Part shown: positions 7,795 to 14,340 of the stretch, piece after piece
How positions within the stretch are numbered: the first letter of the stretch is position 1
Layout: each line of letters starts with the position of its first letter
Origin: DATFPQ01 sp035264765
GTDB taxonomy: Bacteria > Actinomycetota > Actinomycetes > Actinomycetales > Angustibacteraceae
Direction: 5' to 3'
Length of the DNA stretch: 24,596 nt
Assembly (NCBI GenBank): GCA_035264765.1
Contig: DATFPQ010000013.1
Coordinates: 1-24,596, forward strand
The notes under the pieces: generated by a model
Told to the model about the DNA's origin: nothing
Database searches by the model: none
The model's input: only the letters and a program-made list of their open reading frames with translations
Made by a program: the position numbers and the translations under genes

Positions 7795-8220
7795 ATGAAC
7801 GCTCGGCGACGCAGCGCCCTAGCTCTTGTTGCAACTGTTGCCACCTCCGCCGCTCTCGCGGCCTCGGGGCCGGCGTATGCAAGTGGCGGTAGTGACGACC
7901 ACGGCCGGCACGGTGGCGGCAAGTCCAGCAGGGTCAGCTCGAGCCACGCCTGTGGCACCGGTGTGATCAAGCTCAAGGCCAAGCACGACGACGGCCGGAT
8001 CGAGGTGGAGGCGGAGGTCGACACCAACCGCAAGGGCCAGACCTGGTCGGTCCAGCTGCGGGACAATGGTCACACCGTCTTCAAGGGCAAGCGCACCACC
8101 CACGCGCCCAGCGGCTCCTTCTCGATCGAGAAGCGCATCGCCAACCGGGCCGGCAAGGACACCATCACGGTGCGCGCTACGCGAGGCAGCAAGACGTGCG
8201 CCACGAAGGTGACGCTCTGA
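7795..8220 (+). CDS. Small secreted protein of unknown function
   Basis: A 141-residue protein with a clear Sec-type signal peptide: MNARRRS, a hydrophobic stretch (ALALVATVATSAALAA), then a predicted cleavage after AYA near residue 30. The mature part begins with a flexible Gly/His/Ser-rich segment and continues as a basic, probably beta-rich domain (VIKLKAKHDDGRIEVEAEVD, WSVQLRDNGHTVFKGK). Its only two mature Cys residues, in SHACGTG and KTCATKV, lie at opposite ends of this domain and could form a disulfide. I do not recognise a named family. ATG at 7795 is preferred over the ATG at 7765 because AGGGGAGA lies about 5 nt upstream and the signal peptide then starts properly. Confidence 0.8.
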   Translation: MNARRRSALALVATVATSAALAASGPAYASGGSDDHGRHGGGKSSRVSSSHACGTGVIKLKAKHDDGRIEVEAEVDTNRKGQTWSVQLRDNGHTVFKGKRTTHAPSGSFSIEKRIANRAGKDTITVRATRGSKTCATKVTL

Positions 8221-8240
8221 CCGGTTGCTCCACCCAGGCC

Positions 8241-8299
8241 GCGATGCTCCGCGGCGGCCGCTCCTTCTGGCCAAGGACGCGGTCGCCGTGGAGCATCGC
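8241..8299. terminator. Very long near-perfect hairpin, probable bidirectional terminator
   Basis: The arms 8241-8266 and 8273-8299 pair over 26 bp, with two G-T positions and one bulged base (C8278), around a six-base loop CTGGCC. It lies between two convergent genes, 21 nt after the secreted-protein stop and 36 nt beyond the soxR stop, so it can serve both strands. It is far longer than an ordinary terminator stem; an alternative is a remnant of a small mobile element or a structured RNA. Confidence 0.7.
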
Positions 8300-8334
8300 C
8301 ATGTGTATGGGTCCTCGGTAACCCGTGCGCCGCG

Positions 8335-8808
8335 CTACGGCGTCGGGCTCGCGGGCCCAGCTCGCAGCGCCGGTGGCAGGAACCGGGCACCTGGGCCGGC
8401 CTCGCCCGCCCGGTCGCCGGGGTTCGACAGGGCGCACCGCTGCAGCGACAGGCAGCCGCAGCCGATGCAGCTCGTCAGCCCCTCCCGAAGAGCCTGGAGC
8501 GCGGCGATCTGCTCGTCCAGGCGCGCCCGCCAGGTGCGCGAGAGCCGGGCCCAGTCGGCCCTCGTGGGCGTGCGTGACTCGGGCAGCGTCGCGAGCGCGG
8601 CCCGGACCTCCTCCAGCGACAGTCCGACGCTACGTGCGGCGCGTACGAAGGCCAGCCGGCGCAGCACCGCACGCGGGTACATCCGCCGGCCGCCGACGGT
8701 CCGGGTCGAGGTGATGAGCCCCTCGTGCTCGTAGTAGCGCAGGGCCGAGGCGGCGAAGCCGGACCGGGCCGCCACCTCGCCGATCATCAGCAGCTCGGAC
8801 GTCGGCAC
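8335..8808 (-). CDS. soxR: Redox-sensing MerR-family regulator SoxR
   Basis: A 157-residue regulator. The N-terminal MerR DNA-binding domain reads MIGEVAARSGFAASALRYYE at about 8-27 and GGRRMYPRAVLRRLAFV at 39-55, followed by a dimerisation helix. The C-terminal CIGCGCLSLQRC at 114-125 supplies the four [2Fe-2S] cysteines (114, 117, 119, 125) that define SoxR. Such proteins activate target promoters when redox-cycling compounds or nitric oxide oxidise the cluster. The GTG start is preceded by GGAGG with about 5 nt spacing. It is divergent from the SDR gene, and a matching operator lies in the gap, so the SDR operon is its likely target. The tail after the cluster is Pro/Gly-rich and unstructured. 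Confidence 0.95.
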   Translation of the reverse strand: MPTSELLMIGEVAARSGFAASALRYYEHEGLITSTRTVGGRRMYPRAVLRRLAFVRAARSVGLSLEEVRAALATLPESRTPTRADWARLSRTWRARLDEQIAALQALREGLTSCIGCGCLSLQRCALSNPGDRAGEAGPGARFLPPALRAGPASPTP

Positions 8809-8824
8809 GGTAACCTCCCAGGCC

Positions 8825-8855
8825 TTGACTTGAAGTTCACTTCAACTTACATGCT
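8825..8855 (+). promoter_or_regulatory. SoxR-type promoter/operator of the SDR operon
   Basis: A -35 hexamer TTGACT (8825-8830) and a -10-like CATGCT (8850-8855) are separated by 19 bp, the over-long spacer typical of MerR-family promoters. Inside it lies the dyad TTGAAGT-TC-ACTTCAA (8830-8845). It aligns without gaps to my recollection of the E. coli soxS promoter, sharing the AAGTTnACTT core. The -10 ends 6 nt before the SDR ATG, so the transcript may be leaderless. Confidence 0.75.
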
Positions 8856-8861
8856 CGTCGC

Positions 8862-9620
8862 ATGAACCACCACGACCTCGCATCCCGATCCCGCACCGCC
8901 ATCGTGACCGGCGCATCACGTGGCCTTGGCCTGGCACTGACCGGACGGCTCGTCGGTGCGGGCTGGCACGTCGTGGGCGACGCACGGGACGGTGACCGGC
9001 TCGCCGCCGCATTCGCGGCGTTCCCCGCAGACGGCGTCACGGTCGTCCCCGGGGACCTCCGGGAGGTCGCCCACCGCGCAGCCCTCGTCGCGGCCGCCGC
9101 CGGCCGCGGAGGTATCGACCTGCTGGTGAACAACGCGAGCAGCCTCGGTGCCAGCCCGCAGCCCCGCCTCGCCGACCTCCCCGCCGACGTCCTCACCGAC
9201 GTGTTGGCGGTCAACACCGTTGCGCCCCTCGACCTCCTGCGGCGCGCTCTGCCGTACCTGATCGGCTCGCGCGGATGCGTGCTGAATGTGTCGTCGGACG
9301 CGGCCGTCGAGGCCTACGAGGGCTGGGGCGCTTACGCGGCGTCCAAGGCCGCGCTGGACCAGCTCAGCGCAGTGCTTGCCGTCGAGCACCCGGCGCTCGG
9401 GGTCTATGCCGTGGACCCCGGAGACATGGCGACCGACCTGCACCAGCAGGCCTTCCCGGGCGAGGACCTGGGGGACCTGCCCGACCCCGAGACCGTCGCT
9501 CCGGCCCTGCTGGAGCTCGTGACGAGGCGCCTGCCCAGCGGCCGCTACCGCGCGGCAGATCTCACGCCGTCGGCCGGCCCTACCGCCGTGGCGTTCGACG
9601 CGACGGCGCTGGGTCGATGA
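8862..9620 (+). CDS. SDR-family NAD(P)-dependent oxidoreductase
   Basis: A 252-residue classical short-chain dehydrogenase/reductase. The cofactor motif TGASRGLG is at 16-23, NNAS at 90-93, the catalytic Ser lies in NVSSD near 142-146, and Tyr158 and Lys162 are in YAASK. The PGDM segment after the active site is the usual PG motif. Substrate is unknown. The gene is divergent from soxR and preceded by a SoxR-type operator, so it is probably induced by redox-active compounds and may reduce a quinone, ketone or similar electrophile. There is no Shine-Dalgarno sequence before the ATG, consistent with leaderless translation. Its TGA overlaps the ATG of the QueA-like gene (ATGA), so the two are translationally coupled. 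Confidence 0.92.
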   Translation: MNHHDLASRSRTAIVTGASRGLGLALTGRLVGAGWHVVGDARDGDRLAAAFAAFPADGVTVVPGDLREVAHRAALVAAAAGRGGIDLLVNNASSLGASPQPRLADLPADVLTDVLAVNTVAPLDLLRRALPYLIGSRGCVLNVSSDAAVEAYEGWGAYAASKAALDQLSAVLAVEHPALGVYAVDPGDMATDLHQQAFPGEDLGDLPDPETVAPALLELVTRRLPSGRYRAADLTPSAGPTAVAFDATALGR

Positions 9621-10687
9621 CCAGCTGCCGACCGGAGGTCGCGGCTCCCGAGCCGCCGACTACGACCTTTGTCCTCCCGCCGGGCAGCGACGCACCGAGC
9701 CCACCGGAGCACCGCGGCGTCGCCCGAGACGGCGTCCGGCTCCTGGCGGTACGGCCCAGTGGCACGTCGCACCGTGTCTTCCGCGACCTGCCCGCACTTC
9801 TGAATCCGGGCGACCTGCTCGTCGTCAACACGTCGGCCACCCTGGCCGCCGCGCTCACCGCCCGCGGGCCGCACGGGCAGGCGCTGCCGCTGCATGTCTC
9901 AGCGGTCCTGGACGACGGCAGCTGGGTGGTGGAGCCCAGGCTGGCCGGCTCCACCGGTCCGGACCTGCGGGGGCGGCGTGGGGACGTCCTGCGGCTGCCG
10001 GACGGTGTGCGCGCGGTGCTCGCTGACACCTACCCGGAGGCGGGGCGCACCTGCGCGCGGCTGTGGCGGGCCCAGGTGACACCGGCGACCGACCTGGTCG
10101 ACTACCTCGGCCGGCACGGTCGGCCGATCCAGTACTCCTACCTCGACGCAAGCTACGACCTCGCGTCCCGGCAGACGGCGTACGCCATGCAGCCAGGCAG
10201 CGCGGAAATGCCGAGCGCCGGGCGGCCGTTCACCCCCGAGCTGCTCGTGCGGCTGATGGCTGCGGGCGTGACGCTCGCGCCCGTCCTGCTGCACTGCGGC
10301 GTCTCGAGCCCCGAGGCGCACGAGCCGCCGACCCCGGAGAAGTTCGAGGTCCCGGCCGACACCGCTCGGCTGGTGCGCAGTGCCACCGGCGCGGGACGGC
10401 GCGTCATCGCGGTGGGGACCACCGTCGTCCGCGCGCTGGAGTCCGCGGTGGGGGAGGACGGCCGAGTGCGGGCGGCGCGGGGATGGACCGACCTGGTGGT
10501 CTCGCCACGCCGGCCGGCTCGCGCGGTCACCGGCCTGGTGACCGGGCTGCACGCGCCCGAGGCCAGCCACCTGCTGCTGCTCGAGGCGGTCGCCGGCGCC
10601 GAGCTCGTGCGCTCGGCCTACGACGAGGCAGTGCGGGAGCGCTACCTGTGGCACGAGTACGGCGACTCGATGCTGTTCCTGCCCTGA
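9617..10687 (+). CDS. Diverged QueA-like S-adenosylmethionine:tRNA ribosyltransferase-isomerase family protein
   Basis: A 356-residue protein clearly related to QueA, which transfers the ribosyl part of SAM to preQ1 in tRNA during queuosine synthesis. Family landmarks are DLPALLNPGDLLVVNTSATL at 57-76, RQTAYAMQPGSAEMPSAGRP at 185-204, RVIAVGTTVVRALES at 262-276 and VTGLHAPEASHLLLLEAVAG near 308-327. Two key blocks differ. Where QueA has GLHFT this protein has GRPFT, losing the His, and the LHVGxGTFxPV block is reduced to LLHCGVSSPEAH, without GTFxPV. It may therefore use another substrate. No other queuosine gene is visible here. The ATG overlaps the SDR stop codon, placing it in a probable SoxR-controlled operon. 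Confidence 0.85.
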   Translation: MTSCRPEVAAPEPPTTTFVLPPGSDAPSPPEHRGVARDGVRLLAVRPSGTSHRVFRDLPALLNPGDLLVVNTSATLAAALTARGPHGQALPLHVSAVLDDGSWVVEPRLAGSTGPDLRGRRGDVLRLPDGVRAVLADTYPEAGRTCARLWRAQVTPATDLVDYLGRHGRPIQYSYLDASYDLASRQTAYAMQPGSAEMPSAGRPFTPELLVRLMAAGVTLAPVLLHCGVSSPEAHEPPTPEKFEVPADTARLVRSATGAGRRVIAVGTTVVRALESAVGEDGRVRAARGWTDLVVSPRRPARAVTGLVTGLHAPEASHLLLLEAVAGAELVRSAYDEAVRERYLWHEYGDSMLFLP

Positions 10688-10717
10688 GCACCGGTGCTGA
10701 GGCGGCGGGTGCGATGC

Positions 10718-10723
10718 GATAGT
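10718..10723 (+). promoter_or_regulatory. Candidate -10 hexamer for a leaderless transcript
   Basis: GATAGT ends 7 nt before the ATG at 10731, which would start transcription at or next to the start codon. It suggests that the oxidoreductase gene has its own promoter in the 43-bp gap after the QueA-like gene. Confidence 0.4.
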
Positions 10724-10730
10724 GAGGCCC

Positions 10731-11639
10731 ATGCGGGCTCTCAGGTACTCCGAGTACGGCGGTCCCGAGGTGCTGTCGGTGGGTGAGGCGCCGGAGCCGC
10801 ACGCCGGTCCCGGCCAGGTCCGGGTGGCGGTGCGGGCGGCGAGCGTCAACCCGGCCGACCACAAGATCCGCTCCGGGCTGATGGGTGGGGACCCCGCCGC
10901 CCTTCCGCGCATCACCGGCCTGGACGGCGCCGGCGTCGTCGACGAGGTCGGCCCCGGCGTGGAAAGTGTCGCCGTGGGCGACGAGGTGCTCGGCGTCGGC
11001 TCGGCGACGGCCGCGGAGCTCGCGGTGCTGGACCTGTTCACGGCGAAGCCGGCGTCGATGACGTGGGAGGAGGCTGCGGCCCTGCCGCTGGCTGCGGAGA
11101 CTGCCGCGCGTGCGCTGGATCTCCTCGGCGTGGGCGTGGGCACGACGCTTCTGGTCGAGGGTGCCGCGGGGGGAGTGGGGAGCGCAGCCGTGCAGCTCGC
11201 CGTGGCACGTGGTGCCAACGTGATCGGCACCGCAAGCGAGCGCAACCACGAGTACCTGCGCCGGTTGGGCGCCGTGCCGACCACCTACGGCGAGGGGCTC
11301 GTCGAACGGGTCCGGAAGCTGGCGCCGCAGGGCGTCGACGCGGTGCTCGACACCGCCGGGAAGGGGTCGGTGCCACAGCTGGTGCAGCTGGTCGACGAGC
11401 CGGCCCAGGTGGTGTCCATCGCCGACTTCAATGCTCCGCAGCATGGAGCCCGGGTGACGTCCGGCGGGAAGGAGCGGGCCGGGTACGCCCTGGGCGAGGC
11501 GGTGCGCCTGCACGGCGAGGGCCGCTACGCCGTCGAGGTGGAACGGACCTTTCCGCTGGCCGACGGCGCCGAGGCGCACCGGGTCAGCGAGGGCGGTCAC
11601 GTGCGCGGCAAGCTAGTCCTGCTGGTCGGCCAGGGCTGA
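10731..11639 (+). CDS. Zinc-less NADP-dependent quinone oxidoreductase (MDR superfamily)
   Basis: A 302-residue medium-chain dehydrogenase/reductase of the quinone oxidoreductase type. It has the GroES-like N-terminal domain (YGGPEVLSVGEAP, AASVNPADHKIRSG, GLDGAGVVDEVG) and the Rossmann motif GAAGGVG at 144-150, followed by LAVARGANVIGTAS. No Cys-rich structural zinc loop or catalytic zinc ligands are present, as in zeta-crystallin-like enzymes. These typically use NADPH to reduce quinones or activated alkenes; the substrate here is unknown. ATG at 10731 starts directly at the conserved MRALRYSEYGGPE; a GTG three codons upstream is less likely. It lies 43 bp after the QueA-like gene on the same strand and could be part of the same redox response. 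Confidence 0.9.
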   Translation: MRALRYSEYGGPEVLSVGEAPEPHAGPGQVRVAVRAASVNPADHKIRSGLMGGDPAALPRITGLDGAGVVDEVGPGVESVAVGDEVLGVGSATAAELAVLDLFTAKPASMTWEEAAALPLAAETAARALDLLGVGVGTTLLVEGAAGGVGSAAVQLAVARGANVIGTASERNHEYLRRLGAVPTTYGEGLVERVRKLAPQGVDAVLDTAGKGSVPQLVQLVDEPAQVVSIADFNAPQHGARVTSGGKERAGYALGEAVRLHGEGRYAVEVERTFPLADGAEAHRVSEGGHVRGKLVLLVGQG

Positions 11640-11650
11640 CGACGTCCCGG

Positions 11651-11656
11651 TAGCCT
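11651..11656 (+). promoter_or_regulatory. Candidate -10 hexamer for a leaderless transcript
   Basis: TAGCCT fits the TAnnnT consensus and ends 6 nt before the GTG at 11663, with no Shine-Dalgarno sequence in the 23-bp gap. The same hexamer precedes the fadD start at nearly the same distance. Confidence 0.45.
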
Positions 11657-11662
11657 GCGCTG

Positions 11663-12445
11663 GTGGTCGAGCCGCTGCGTAGCGTGCGGGCGCTGCGGTA
11701 CGTGGTGCCCTTGCGGGAGGGCGGCTCGCTGCCCGGGGTGGTGGAGGCGGACGACGACGGCACGTACGTCGTGAAGTTCCGCGGCGCGGGTCAGGGGACG
11801 AAGGCCCTCGTTGCGGAGCTCCTCGTCGGCGAGCTGGCCCGGGCGTTGGGGCTGCCGGTGCCCGAGCTCGTCCTGCTGCAGCTCGACCCCGGCCTGGCGC
11901 CGGCTGAGCCCGACCAGGAGATCCAGGACCTGTTGCGTACCAGCGTGGGGTGCAACGTCGGCATGGACTACCTGCCCGGCTCCATCACTCTCGACCCCAC
12001 GGTCGACGCCGTCGACCCTGCCTTCGCCGCTCGGGTGATGTGGCTCGACGCCTTCGTCGACGACATCGACCGGACCTGGCGGAACCCGAACCTGCTGGTC
12101 TGGCACGGCCGTCCCTGGCTGATCGACCACGGCGCCGCGCTGTGGTGGCACCACACCTGGCGTGCCGTCGAGGCTGCTGTCAGCCGACCGCTGCGCGACG
12201 GTGACCACCACGTGCTGCTCCCGGTCGCCGGTCCACTCGAGGTGGCGGACGCCGAGCTCGCACCGCGCGTCACGCCCGAGCTGCTGCACGACCTGCTGGG
12301 GCTGGTGCCGGACGACTGGCTGGTCGACGGCGTGCACCCTTCGCCCGGTCAGGCGCGCGCCGGGTACGTCGACCTGCTGGTGCGCCGGCTGGGGGAGCGG
12401 ACGTCCTGGCTGGAGCCGCTGGAGGTGGCCCGTGCCTCCCGCTGA
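11663..12445 (+). CDS. HipA-family kinase (HipA_2-like)
   Basis: A 260-residue protein with the HipA/PI3K-like kinase fold but without the N-terminal HipA domain. The nucleotide-binding part reads TYVVKFRGAGQGTKALVAEL at 34-53 (Lys38). A catalytic-loop-like segment DDIDRTWRNPNLL follows at 133-145 (Asp136 and Asn141/143 as candidates), then a metal-binding LIDHG at 153-157 (Asp155). HipA of E. coli phosphorylates glutamyl-tRNA synthetase; this shorter group has no established substrate that I know of. It overlaps the DUF3037 gene by 14 nt, a pairing I recall as recurrent in actinobacteria and other bacteria. No HipB-like antitoxin is adjacent, so a classical toxin-antitoxin role is not supported. 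Confidence 0.82.
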   Translation: MVEPLRSVRALRYVVPLREGGSLPGVVEADDDGTYVVKFRGAGQGTKALVAELLVGELARALGLPVPELVLLQLDPGLAPAEPDQEIQDLLRTSVGCNVGMDYLPGSITLDPTVDAVDPAFAARVMWLDAFVDDIDRTWRNPNLLVWHGRPWLIDHGAALWWHHTWRAVEAAVSRPLRDGDHHVLLPVAGPLEVADAELAPRVTPELLHDLLGLVPDDWLVDGVHPSPGQARAGYVDLLVRRLGERTSWLEPLEVARASR

Positions 12446-12863
12446 GCTCTCGCCGTACGAGTGGTGCCTGCTGCGGGTCGTGCCCCGCGTGGAGCGGGGG
12501 GAACAGGTGAACGCCGGAGTCGTCGTCTACTGCCAGTCGCGGGAGGTGCTCACCGCCGCCATCGAGCTCGACGCAGCGCGGGTGCTGGCGCTGGCTCCCG
12601 ACCTCGACGTCGCAGTGGTGCAACGGCACCTGGACGCCGCGGCGGCCGTGTGCGCAGGTACGCATCCAGCGACGGCGGGGTTACCCGCGGGACAACGGTT
12701 TCGGTGGCTGACGGCGCCGCGGAGCACGGTGGTGCAGGCGTCGCCGGTGCACACCGGACTCAGCGCCGACCCGGCCGGCGAGCTGGGCGTGCTGCTCGAC
12801 CGGATGGTGCGGGTGGCCTCACCGTTTCCGCTCAGCAGCCGGCGGACGCCGCCAGCGCGGTGA
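12432..12863 (+). CDS. DUF3037 family protein
   Basis: A 143-residue protein whose N-terminus (SPYEWCLLRVVPRVERGEQVNAGVVVYCQSREVL) matches the DUF3037 pattern, in which the YxxxRVVP and NxGVVVYC segments are typical. It ends in a probable disordered tail (SRRTPPAR). No enzymatic motif is recognisable. Its GTG start lies inside the end of the HipA-family kinase gene (14-bp overlap), so the two products are probably made together and may act as a pair. The 3' end overlaps the end of the convergent WS/DGAT gene by 32 bp. It starts at the GTG immediately before the conserved segment, since the reading frame upstream overlaps kinase coding sequence. Confidence 0.82.
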   Translation: MPPAELSPYEWCLLRVVPRVERGEQVNAGVVVYCQSREVLTAAIELDAARVLALAPDLDVAVVQRHLDAAAAVCAGTHPATAGLPAGQRFRWLTAPRSTVVQASPVHTGLSADPAGELGVLLDRMVRVASPFPLSSRRTPPAR

Positions 12864-14193
12864 TCTCCGCGTCGACGTCCGCGGCGAGGGTGGCAGGGTC
12901 GACGGCGAGGCGGGCGTCCGCGGCGACGCCGACGGTCACCGTTCCCGAGTAGCTGAAGACGCTGATGCCGACGCCGATCCGCCCCACCTGCGGTACCCAG
13001 AACACCAGCGAACGGAGCCGTCTGCCCAGCAGAGACAACGGTTGCCGGGGACCCGGCACATTCGTGACGACGGCACTCGCGGCGGCGCCGAGCAGGGCAG
13101 CGGCCGCGTCCGGAACCGGGCGAGGCAGCCAGCCCGCGACGCGCAGCAGCAGGTAGGTCGACACGGCCTGCGTCGACCGCTTGACGGCACTGGTGCGGTC
13201 GACGACGCGACGCAGGCGCGCCGCGCGGTCGGGCTCGCTCACCGGCAGCTGGACGAGGACCATTCCGAACCGGTTGCCGAGGCCGCGCCCGACGGGGGCT
13301 CCGGCCCGCAGGTCCGCCGGGACGACGACGCGGACGTCCTGAGGGCGGTCGCCGCATCGCTCGGCGTGCCGGCGCAGGCCGCCGGCGAGCGCCGCCAGCA
13401 GCACGTCGTTGATGCTGGCGTCGCGGGCGTCCGCCACCCGCCGGACGTCGTCCAGGTCGTGCGGCTCGGTCCAGGCCGCCCGCTTGGCCGTGCCGAGCCG
13501 GCCCCGCAGCGCCGTCCGCGGCTCGCCGACGTAGCTCGCCACCTGCAGCAGCGTGAGAACCACGTGGACCACCGCGCGCGGCAGCTGCCACGGACGCAGC
13601 CGCGGCGCCTCGCGCGACGCGGCCGCGTCCTCGGTCGACCCACCACCCGCGTGCTCGGTCGACGCGCGACCCGGGTCCTCGGTCGCGGCGGGACCTGCGT
13701 CCTCGGTCGACGCGCCACCGGCGTCACCGGCATCGTCGGTCAGCCGCAGCAGCACCTCGGCGAGCGCCCGCCCGTCGGCCAGGCTGTGGTGGAAGCGCGC
13801 GACGAGCGCGCCGCGGTCGTCCGCGCCGCCGACGACGTGCAGCTCCCACGGCGGCCGGGAGCCGTCGAGCGGGCGTCCGAGCAGGTCGCCCACCAGGTCC
13901 TGCAGTCCCTGCCCACCGAGCGTGGCGTCGAGCAGGTCGACGTGCAGGTGCCGCCGGAGGTCGAATGCGGGGTCGTCCTGCCACCGCCGGGGCGCCAACG
14001 GCAGCCGCGAGCGGACGACCCGCTGCGACAGGCGCGGGTAGCTGGCCACCAACCGCTCCTGCACCAGCAGGCGCAACCGGTCGACGTCGACCAGCCCGTC
14101 CAGCCGCAGGACCGCCGTGATCACCATCCGGTTCTGCGGGCGCTCGACGGCGAACCAGACGGCGTCGGCGGCGTCGAGCCGGGTGTGGGGCAC
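12832..14193 (-). CDS. WS/DGAT acyltransferase (wax ester synthase/diacylglycerol acyltransferase)
   Basis: A 453-residue member of the WS/DGAT family, which transfers acyl groups from acyl-CoA to fatty alcohols or diacylglycerol to make storage wax esters or triacylglycerol. The catalytic HHxxxDG motif is FHHSLADG with His135, His136, Asp140 and Gly141. Other landmarks are LDAADAVWFAVERP at the N-terminus, RPLDGSRPPWELHVV near 107-121, INDVLLAALAGGLRR, NRFGMVLVQLPV and the VTNVPGP motif. The linker between the two domains (162-193) holds four eight-residue repeats of the type STEDAGPA. The GTG at 14193 begins at the conserved N-terminus; CAGGAT lies 6 nt upstream. The usual length is about 450-480 residues, so it looks complete. 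Confidence 0.93.
   Translation of the reverse strand: MPHTRLDAADAVWFAVERPQNRMVITAVLRLDGLVDVDRLRLLVQERLVASYPRLSQRVVRSRLPLAPRRWQDDPAFDLRRHLHVDLLDATLGGQGLQDLVGDLLGRPLDGSRPPWELHVVGGADDRGALVARFHHSLADGRALAEVLLRLTDDAGDAGGASTEDAGPAATEDPGRASTEHAGGGSTEDAAASREAPRLRPWQLPRAVVHVVLTLLQVASYVGEPRTALRGRLGTAKRAAWTEPHDLDDVRRVADARDASINDVLLAALAGGLRRHAERCGDRPQDVRVVVPADLRAGAPVGRGLGNRFGMVLVQLPVSEPDRAARLRRVVDRTSAVKRSTQAVSTYLLLRVAGWLPRPVPDAAAALLGAAASAVVTNVPGPRQPLSLLGRRLRSLVFWVPQVGRIGVGISVFSYSGTVTVGVAADARLAVDPATLAADVDAEITALAASAGC
13624..13719. repeat. 4 x 24-bp imperfect tandem repeat inside the WS/DGAT gene
   Basis: Four consecutive 24-bp units (13624-13647, 13648-13671, 13672-13695, 13696-13719) share a CGnGTnCTCGGTCG-like start and each encodes eight residues on the minus strand: STEDAGPA, ATEDPGRA, STEHAGGG and STEDAAAS. 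The unit is a multiple of three, so copy-number change would keep the frame. Confidence 0.9.
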
Positions 14194-14281
14194 CGGCCCA
14201 TCCTGCCGCCCGCCCGCCGTGCGCGCGCACCAGCCGGCGAGCGGGACCGGTCGCCCGCCCGCTCGCCCCCGATCCCGCGTG

Positions 14282-14325
14282 ATCGTGGCAACGGCCGTCC
14301 CTGCAGCGAAGGTGGTTGCCACGAT
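14282..14325. repeat. 11-bp perfect inverted repeat with 22-bp spacer
   Basis: ATCGTGGCAAC (14282-14292) and GTTGCCACGAT (14315-14325) are exact inverted copies around a 22-bp spacer. The element lies just past the acetamidase/formamidase stop codon and upstream of the WS/DGAT start, so it is probably a transcription terminator. It may also be a dispersed genomic repeat. Confidence 0.7.
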
Positions 14326-14340
14326 GACGGCCGTGCGCGC

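Noticed and set aside
8405..8440. tRNA-like GGGGTTCGACAGG segment
   Set aside because: It lies within soxR coding sequence; no acceptor stem or anticodon arm is present around it.
11663..12445. Classical HipBA persistence module
   Set aside because: The protein lacks the N-terminal HipA domain and no HipB-like helix-turn-helix gene is present; the partner is DUF3037.
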